Shown here piece by piece: positions 22,699 through 26,273 of a stretch of DNA of 26,273 bases. Origin of the DNA: a virus; the IMG/VR virus record IMGVR_UViG_3300043410_000160, positions 1 through 26,273 of that record. One strand, written 5' to 3'. Position numbers and translations under genes: made by a program. Numbering within the stretch: position 1 is the first letter of the stretch; every line of letters begins with the position of its first letter. The notes below the pieces were generated by a model. It saw only the letters and a program-made list of their open reading frames with translations. It had not been told where the DNA came from and ran no database searches.

Positions 22699-22899
22699 AT
22701 GCAAACTCAAACTGATAATCTGACACATGTGAGTGAAGGTTTCTTGCAGGGTTGGATTAAAGAGGAAGACATTCAAGCATTAGAACAAGGAAAGCAAGTA
22801 TTTAAATGCACACCATATAATGGAACAGAGACTGGGGGTAGAGTCTTGAAGATTGTGAAAGGTGGCAAACACTATGCAACAATCCAAGTGATTCAATAA
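22699..22899 (+). CDS. Small early protein (66 aa), unknown
   Basis: The preferred start is the ATG at 22699, behind GGAG at nine bases. The frame extends upstream to a TTG at 22642, but that lacks a good site. The protein has a helical first half (SEGFLQGWIKEEDIQALEQG) and a beta-rich, Gly/Lys-containing second half (GGRVLKIVKGGKHYATIQVI). There are no membrane segments and no recognised domain. It is co-directional with its neighbours and 11 bp from the next gene. Confidence 0.78.
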   Translation: MQTQTDNLTHVSEGFLQGWIKEEDIQALEQGKQVFKCTPYNGTETGGRVLKIVKGGKHYATIQVIQ

Positions 22900-22910
22900 A
22901 AGGTGATAGT

Positions 22911-23135
22911 ATGTCAAAAATTGATATTTATCTGCAACCAGGGGCAGTTATTCCGGTCACCATAGAATCGGTACGGCAGTTGCACGCAAACGCTCAATAT
23001 TACCGTGATGAATACATGGATTTATTAGAGATAGTTCAAGCAGCAATTAAATCAAAGGACTGGATTGTAGATGGTGCTTGTGATCCTGATAGGCACCTTC
23101 AAAACTTTAGAAAACAATCTAAAGTATTATGGTAA
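22911..23135 (+). CDS. Small early protein (74 aa), unknown
   Basis: The ATG at 22911 follows AAGGTGAT. The protein has a short beta N-terminus (KIDIYLQPGAVIPVTI). A long helix follows (ESVRQLHANAQYYRDEYMDL and on to AIKSKDW), which could be a dimerising coiled coil. The C-terminus is mixed-charge. The strand-Pro-Val-Thr-then-helix arrangement is seen in several small phage proteins, but I cannot assign a family. Confidence 0.78.
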   Translation: MSKIDIYLQPGAVIPVTIESVRQLHANAQYYRDEYMDLLEIVQAAIKSKDWIVDGACDPDRHLQNFRKQSKVLW

Positions 23136-23140
23136 ACACC

Positions 23141-23230
23141 ATGTCCGAAAAAACTAAATCTGTACTGTACTTTGTCGGAACCCTGCTATGCTTTGCAGGT
23201 TGGGGTGTCTTGCTTGCTCTTGGCATGTGA
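23141..23230 (+). CDS. Micro-membrane protein (29 aa)
   Basis: The ORF runs from ATG at 23141 to TGA at 23228-23230. After a basic-polar start (MSEKTKSV) the remainder is one membrane helix (LYFVGTLLCFAGWGVLLALG). The ribosome binding site is weak, and the start lies 5 bp after the previous stop, so it may be translated by coupling. Single-helix peptides in early operons often modulate membrane or transport proteins, but no function is claimed. Confidence 0.6.
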   Translation: MSEKTKSVLYFVGTLLCFAGWGVLLALGM

Positions 23231-23247
23231 ACACTGGGGGTGTAATC

Positions 23248-23418
23248 ATGTTTAAGATTGTAGAGAAGCGTAACCATCTGGCCATTCATTGTCTTTGCGA
23301 TACTTTAGAGAGTGCTAAGAAATGGATTGCTGTCAATGCTGTTGAATATTGCCGTAAAGGTTATTTTATGGATAAGACACTGACACCGGATGATTTTAAA
23401 ATAGTGTCGCATAAGTGA
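23248..23418 (+). CDS. Small early protein (56 aa), unknown
   Basis: The preferred ATG at 23248 has a GGGGGTG stretch upstream. An in-frame extension to 23188 would overlap the membrane peptide in another frame and is less likely. The protein opens with a beta hairpin (MFKIVEKRNHLAIHCLCDTL), then a helix (ESAKKWIAVNAVEYC) and a short strand (DDFKIVSHK). This strand-hairpin-helix outline, with an A-x-x-W-[IL] motif in the helix, recalls the 65-aa protein at 23742 and loosely the 46-aa protein at 22490. Confidence 0.75.
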   Translation: MFKIVEKRNHLAIHCLCDTLESAKKWIAVNAVEYCRKGYFMDKTLTPDDFKIVSHK

Positions 23419-23430
23419 CAGCTTAGATTA

Positions 23431-23468
23431 CTACAGTGTGACAGACTGTAGTGACCTACACTGTGTAG
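23431..23468. repeat. Paired dyads CTACAGTGTG / CTACACTGTG
   Basis: CTACAGT (23431-23437) and ACTGTAG (23445-23451) form a 7-bp inverted repeat. CTACAC and GTGTAG (23456-23468) form a second dyad around one T. The two left halves are also a direct repeat of ten bases with one change, 25 bp apart. They lie in the 94-bp gap before the 75-aa gene and may be an operator or mRNA structure. Confidence 0.6.
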
Positions 23469-23512
23469 GGTAGCTTGATCGGCTGATAGATCACATTCAA
23501 GGAATCATTATC

Positions 23513-23740
23513 ATGAGCAACACTTACAATGGCTGGACTAATCGTGCCACATGGTTGGTTAGTGTCTGGTTTAATCCTGAGTCTCTTTCTGACGTTGAGG
23601 CTGCACGGTATGCTATCGAAGAAGCCGAGGATTCACTGCCTGATTTCATGAAAGATTTCTTGTGCACTGATGAGATCAACTGGGATGAGCTAGAAGAACA
23701 TTTTAACGAAGAAGAAGAAGAAGAATCAGAGGAGGCATGA
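23513..23740 (+). CDS. Small acidic protein with YNGWTN motif
   Basis: This 75-aa protein begins MSNTYNGWTNRATWLVSVWF, a motif (YNGWTN-x-x-TW) recurrent in small proteins of phages and plasmids with no settled function. The rest is acidic and helical, ending in a Glu-rich run (HFNEEEEEESEEA), so the net charge is strongly negative, as in DNA-mimic or inhibitor proteins. An AAGGAA site precedes the ATG. The next gene starts 1 bp after the stop, with AGGAGG inside this gene's end. Confidence 0.82.
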   Translation: MSNTYNGWTNRATWLVSVWFNPESLSDVEAARYAIEEAEDSLPDFMKDFLCTDEINWDELEEHFNEEEEEESEEA

Positions 23741-23741
23741 T

Positions 23742-23939
23742 ATGTATACAGTCCAATTCATATCATCAGGCATTGTTGCAGCTAGGTTCCAGGATAGAGC
23801 TTCTGCTGTATATTGGCTGGATTGTAACAATTATGGTGAGGATAAGCCCATTGTAGACCCTGACACTGGCGAAGTTACAGGGTATGATGTTGGAGATTGT
23901 CTTAATCTGTTCAAAATTGTTAAGGAGAAAACATGCTAG
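23742..23939 (+). CDS. Small early protein (65 aa), unknown
   Basis: The ATG at 23742 follows AGGAGG. The protein has a beta hairpin (MYTVQFISSGIVAARF), a helix (RASAVYWLDCNNY), an acidic loop with VDPDTGEVTGYDVGD, and a final strand (LNLFKIVKEKTC). It overlaps the next 32-aa ORF by 7 bp; that ORF's AAGGAG lies in this gene's 3' end. It shares the hairpin-then-helix outline with the 56-aa protein at 23248. No family is recognised. Confidence 0.78.
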   Translation: MYTVQFISSGIVAARFQDRASAVYWLDCNNYGEDKPIVDPDTGEVTGYDVGDCLNLFKIVKEKTC

Positions 23940-24031
23940 TATGGCCTTTCCCATCTAAACTACCGCCTGAGCCTGTCAACGGTAAGCCTATCCCTTTCAA
24001 CCCTGACAACATTGAGGATGCTTTATTGTGA
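23933..24031 (+). CDS. Proline-rich mini-protein (32 aa)
   Basis: The ORF runs from ATG at 23933 to TGA at 24029-24031 with an excellent AAGGAG seven bases upstream. The peptide (MLVWPFPSKLPPEPVNGKPI, then PFNPDNIEDALL) has seven prolines and is probably extended, apart from a short C-terminal helix. Its stop overlaps the GTG start of the next gene (GTGA at 24028-24031), a coupling arrangement that supports real translation. Function unknown; it could act as a short docking peptide. Confidence 0.65.
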   Translation: MLVWPFPSKLPPEPVNGKPIPFNPDNIEDALL

Positions 24032-24258
24032 AAAGTACAATCTACACCATTGAAGATGATGCACTAGGGATTACCCTAACTATTGAGGCTGAACTATGTG
24101 ATTTTGAGGATGGTGATCCTCCAGAGATTGTTATCAATGATATTTCACATGGTGATAAATACATCAATCATTGGCCTTTGTCTGAAAAATACTTTAGTCG
24201 CTTGAGGGACAGGATATTTCAGGAATGGTGTATTGAAGGAGTCAAACATCATGCGTGA
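24028..24258 (+). CDS. Small acidic early protein (76 aa), GTG start
   Basis: The GTG start overlaps the stop of the 32-aa ORF, so coupled initiation is likely. The protein is acidic and beta-rich in its first half (STIYTIEDDALGITLTIEAE, then FEDGDPPEIVINDI). It ends with a helix (SEKYFSRLRDRIFQEW). The layout and the D-G-D-x-P motif after an ITL strand match the protein at 25028, so the two may be diverged paralogues. No known family is recognised. Confidence 0.78.
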   Translation: MKSTIYTIEDDALGITLTIEAELCDFEDGDPPEIVINDISHGDKYINHWPLSEKYFSRLRDRIFQEWCIEGVKHHA

Positions 24259-24331
24259 ACAGTTAAAATTTACTGGTTTGCTAGGGTTTATTGTGATCTG
24301 CTACATCATTGGAGGATACATTGACTCATAG
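24251..24331 (+). CDS. Micro-membrane protein (26 aa)
   Basis: The ORF starts at ATG 24251, overlapping the end of the preceding gene by 8 bp, and ends at TAG 24329-24331. After MREQLK, one hydrophobic helix (FTGLLGFIVICYIIGGYI) fills most of the chain. There is no strong independent ribosome binding site, so expression would depend on coupling. Similar in size and plan to the 29-aa peptide at 23141. Confidence 0.55.
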   Translation: MREQLKFTGLLGFIVICYIIGGYIDS

Positions 24332-24344
24332 AAGCCTCAGGAAA

Positions 24345-24367
24345 GCCCTTAAACGGCCTTTTAAGGC
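24345..24367 (+). terminator. Weak hairpin, possible partial terminator
   Basis: GCCCTTAAA and TTTAAGGC pair (with one bulged C) around CGGCCT. The following sequence, GATATTTTC, is only moderately U-rich. It lies in the 80-bp gap before the zinc-binding gene and may attenuate the early transcript. Confidence 0.45.
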
Positions 24368-24411
24368 GATATTTTCAACAAGTAATACCTGCACTAGGGT
24401 AAAGGACTAAA

Positions 24412-24648
24412 ATGCGTTGTAGCTGCTGTAATCATAGACTGTCAGATTATGAAACAACCTTGAAACATGCCATCACAGGGGTGTATCTGGACACATGTTT
24501 GGATTGCTTGTCTGAGATTGCACATGAGGTTCCCATGCCAGTTAAGGGTAGGAAAGACCTTATTGCTAACATGGATATCCCTCAAGAACTTGACAAGGAT
24601 GAGGGCACACTATATAATAACTATAGAGATAACTTAGAAGATGACTAA
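24412..24648 (+). CDS. Small zinc-binding early protein
   Basis: This 78-aa protein has a treble-clef or ribbon-like cysteine set: C3-SC-C6 at the N-terminus and C29-LD-C32. Between them lies a conserved-looking helix and strand (LSDYETTLKHAITGVYLDT). The second half is acidic (DIPQELDKDEGTLYNNYRDN). Proteins with the same start (MRC-x-x-C-x-x-x-LSDYE) are common in T7-like and vibriophage-type early regions, with no settled role. It follows a possible weak terminator and is followed by a 142-bp AT-rich gap. Confidence 0.83.
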   Translation: MRCSCCNHRLSDYETTLKHAITGVYLDTCLDCLSEIAHEVPMPVKGRKDLIANMDIPQELDKDEGTLYNNYRDNLEDD

Positions 24649-24660
24649 GACATTAAACAT

Positions 24661-24687
24661 AGATGTTATATCTTAAAATATACATCT
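24661..24687 (+). other. AT-rich hairpin in the early intergenic gap
   Basis: AGATGTTATAT (24661-24671) and ATATACATCT (24678-24687) pair with one bulged T around a six-base loop. It begins 12 bp after the preceding stop codon. The tail is TATAGTAATAC, not a U-run, so it is more likely an mRNA-processing or stability structure than a terminator. The rest of the gap is AT-rich without a clear promoter. Confidence 0.5.
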
Positions 24688-24790
24688 TATAGTAATACAT
24701 ATATAAAGTATCTTTAAAAGACGCTTATAAACGTTAAAGTAGGCTTTATAGTATAGTAAAATTCATTAACTTTGTTTAAATGGTGACATC

Positions 24791-24961
24791 ATGACTGAAC
24801 AAGAATACTTTGTCTTTAATGAAGAATCTCATTACTATTGGGTTTTGTCTGATCTGTGTGATCTTATCCGTGAGCATGGATACACTAAGGTTATGAAAGA
24901 TATAGAAGGTATGTTGACAACTGAAGACCTTGAAGTCACAGTTATGAACACCTTGGAATAA
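24791..24961 (+). CDS. Small acidic early protein (56 aa), unknown
   Basis: The ORF runs from ATG at 24791 to TAA at 24959-24961 with GGTGA eight bases before the start. The protein is acidic and predicted mostly helical (HYYWVLSDLCDLIREHGYTK, then MKDIEGMLTTEDLEVTVM). The helical, Tyr/Trp-containing N-terminus could form a small bundle. It follows a long AT-rich leader and starts a new cluster that runs into the 18-aa and 83-aa genes. I do not recognise a family. Confidence 0.75.
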   Translation: MTEQEYFVFNEESHYYWVLSDLCDLIREHGYTKVMKDIEGMLTTEDLEVTVMNTLE

Positions 24962-24974
24962 GGGAACTCATATA

Positions 24975-25031
24975 ATGATTGTGTCTATCATTGTGTTTGT
25001 CTTAACATTGGTAAAGGTTAGTCTAAAATGA
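24975..25031 (+). CDS. Hydrophobic 18-aa peptide, possible coupling leader
   Basis: The ORF runs from ATG at 24975 to TGA at 25029-25031, with AGGGAA upstream. The peptide MIVSIIVFVLTLVKVSLK is nearly all hydrophobic with a basic end. Its stop overlaps the ATG of the next gene (ATGA at 25028-25031). It may be a real micro-membrane peptide, or mainly a device that delivers ribosomes to the downstream start. Confidence 0.5.
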   Translation: MIVSIIVFVLTLVKVSLK

Positions 25032-25279
25032 GTAATAAGATACTCTTTGATACAGTTCTGAATGACTGTAATATAACTTTAGAGTTCTATTGGGACGGAG
25101 ATGAACCTGATTGGGATTCTATGGATGTTATCGCTCTATTGCCTGGAGTATGTGAACCTGAATCTAAGTATTGGGTTAAGATCAATGATATTCTTTCAGA
25201 CAATGACTGGAATAAACTAGAATCTGAAATTTATTTCAATGAAGATGAACTTAGGAAACAAGTTAGGGAATTGGAGTGA
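25028..25279 (+). CDS. Small acidic early protein (83 aa), probable paralogue of the protein at 24028
   Basis: The ATG at 25028 overlaps the stop of the hydrophobic peptide. The protein is very acidic: a strand pair (NKILFDTVLNDCNITLEFYW), then DGDEPDWDSMDVIALL, a strand with KYWVKINDIL, and a helix (DNDWNKLESEIYFNEDELRK). The order ITL strand, D-G-D-x-P turn, long strand and closing helix repeats that of the 76-aa protein at 24028. Function unknown; the charge would allow inhibitor or DNA-mimic behaviour. It is the last gene before the GC-rich segment. Confidence 0.78.
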   Translation: MSNKILFDTVLNDCNITLEFYWDGDEPDWDSMDVIALLPGVCEPESKYWVKINDILSDNDWNKLESEIYFNEDELRKQVRELE

Positions 25280-25284
25280 CTACT

Positions 25285-26052
25285 ATGATGAGCAATAATG
25301 AACAACTTATAGCCGCAGCGCAGCAGGCGCTGGAGGCGTTGGAGTCGTTTAGCCCACACAACGGTGTGTTCTGGAGGAACTTGCATAAGGAGGATGGTGA
25401 AATTGCCAACGCCATCACCACCCTCCGCACCGCCATCGAAGCCGCTGAGAAGCAACAAGCCCTCGACAAGAAGGCAGAGAATGCACGGGAACTCGGGCTG
25501 GACTATGAGCCGGGGACTTGCAATGGAATGCCAGCTTACGAAGGCCCGTTATCCGCAGCACAGCGACCTTCACCCACAGCACCTGTGCAGGAGCCGCCTT
25601 TCAAATTTCGTAGGTTCGTTGCTGGAAGCGAACGCGCTGAAGATGTTGTCATCGAGCGCGAGACGACGATTGAGGCCGCAGCTCGCAAGGCAATGAAAAT
25701 TTGCCCGCCCGCGCCGATGACTGTGCTGGTGTACGCCCCACCCGCAGCACCTAGCGTGGCTACGCCACTGGTGCAGGAGCCTGTGGCGTGGCGGTACAAC
25801 GGAATTCTTCACGAGTTTGATCCAAGCGATTGGGCTGAAGGCCCAGTAACACCCCTCTACACCACCCCACCCGGAGGACGTCAGTCCGAGGACTGCCTTA
25901 CCGCAGCACAGCGGCCCGTGGCGGAGCCACATAAATGGGTGAATCTGACGGATGAGGAAATTGACAAAACCCATGAAACACAGGTTTGGGATACGCGGCG
26001 AAGTTATGCCCGCGCCATCGAAGCCCTCTCTCGTGAACGCAATGGGGGTTGA
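25285..26052 (+). CDS. GC-rich modular accessory protein
   Basis: The preferred ATG at 25285 lies behind TTGGAG; a GTG nine bases upstream is possible. The 255-aa protein has an N-terminal helical unit (NNEQLIAAAQQALEALESFS and ITTLRTAIEAAEKQQALD). Pro/Ala-rich linkers with repeated AAQRP and VQEP motifs follow. A PVAWRYNG...PVTPLYTTPP unit comes next, and then WVNLTDEEIDKTH near the C-terminus. These units recur in different combinations in accessory proteins of phages from GC-rich proteobacteria; their function is unknown. The coding DNA is far GC-richer than all preceding early genes, so it was probably acquired from a GC-rich phage. Confidence 0.82.
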   Translation: MMSNNEQLIAAAQQALEALESFSPHNGVFWRNLHKEDGEIANAITTLRTAIEAAEKQQALDKKAENARELGLDYEPGTCNGMPAYEGPLSAAQRPSPTAPVQEPPFKFRRFVAGSERAEDVVIERETTIEAAARKAMKICPPAPMTVLVYAPPAAPSVATPLVQEPVAWRYNGILHEFDPSDWAEGPVTPLYTTPPGGRQSEDCLTAAQRPVAEPHKWVNLTDEEIDKTHETQVWDTRRSYARAIEALSRERNGG

Positions 26053-26053
26053 T

Positions 26054-26273
26054 ATGCACAAAATTTCTTGGAACGCTTTTCTTGCGTCAATGCAAGAAGT
26101 TGGACACCGCGATTACATCGAAACCGACTTGGATAACTACGCCAATGTCATGCGGACAGTGAATACACCAAAAAGTCGCAGACCAAAGGAACTTGCTGGC
26201 AAGGAGTTCACCACACAGTTGTTCACAGCAGTTGGGTCAAAAGCTGGCGATGTCCGTTATCTTGTTTGCATTG
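26054..26273 (+). CDS. Start of an unknown gene, cut by the window edge
   Basis: An ATG at 26054, behind GGGGG, opens a frame that stays open for 73 codons to the end of the window. The visible part (MHKISWNAFLASMQEVGHRD to VRYLVCI) is mixed alpha/beta with a basic patch (TPKSRRPKELAGKEF). It starts 1 bp after the stop of the GC-rich accessory gene, so the two are probably in one unit. Its GC content is intermediate. No family can be named from this fragment. Confidence 0.7.
   Translation, partial: MHKISWNAFLASMQEVGHRDYIETDLDNYANVMRTVNTPKSRRPKELAGKEFTTQLFTAVGSKAGDVRYLVCI

Noticed and set aside
25570-26061. Minus-strand frame of 163 codons in the GC-rich tail
   Set aside because: It is antisense to the accessory gene, which has a good start site and recognisable units; the translation is unordered and rich in Cys, Trp and Arg.
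1-26273. Signs of prophage integration such as integrase, att sites or a CI-like repressor
   Set aside because: None found in the window; absence elsewhere in the genome cannot be judged.

Overview
The window looks like about half or more of a tailed double-stranded DNA bacteriophage genome, most likely short-tailed (podovirus-like), because it carries a P22-type portal, a T7 gp11-like adaptor and a propeller-like tail nozzle, and no tape-measure, sheath or major tail-tube gene. Most of the DNA is AT-rich (very roughly 37-40% GC by eye). Two segments are clearly GC-richer: the adhesin/fibre genes (about 9.65-12.7 kb) and the last kilobase. No integrase, repressor or attachment site is seen, so nothing here points to lysogeny. 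The host cannot be named. Perfect sigma-70 promoters and a near-consensus CRP (cAMP receptor protein) site point to a proteobacterial host, and the gene set resembles those of aquatic phages.

Layout. At 1-302 is the end of a plus-strand gene, facing the late genes across a bidirectional terminator (311-342). From 21587 down to 351 everything is on the minus strand and forms the late region. In transcription order it runs: small and large terminase, a Cys-rich protein, portal, two small proteins (one a zinc ribbon), scaffold, major capsid protein, an intra-operon terminator, a 59-aa protein, a beta-rich 108-aa protein, a repeat-containing virion protein, a tail fibre, a triple-LamG adhesin, a fibre/tail assembly chaperone and a DUF6496 protein. 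A second consensus promoter (8953-8981) follows. It drives the tail adaptor, tail nozzle, a short fibre-like protein, three probable internal or ejection proteins and the lysis genes (holin-like proteins and a GH24 endolysin).

The interval 21588-22489 is a 900-bp divergent control region. On the minus side it holds a CRP-like site, A-tracts, a perfect -35 / extended -10 promoter, a dyad at the predicted start site and a structured leader of about 230 nt. It also holds a 21-bp repeat present twice with a compensatory base change. On the plus side it has a dyad, helically phased GTAAAG repeats and a TTGACA/TATAGT promoter for the early genes.

From 22490 to the right edge are rightward early genes: many tiny, acidic, tightly packed ORFs (18-85 aa), several with start/stop overlaps. 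They include three micro-membrane proteins, a zinc-binding protein and what looks like a diverged paralogue pair. The region then changes abruptly to GC-rich DNA at 25285, with a modular accessory protein and a gene cut by the window edge. Replication and nucleotide-metabolism genes are absent here and presumably lie outside the window.
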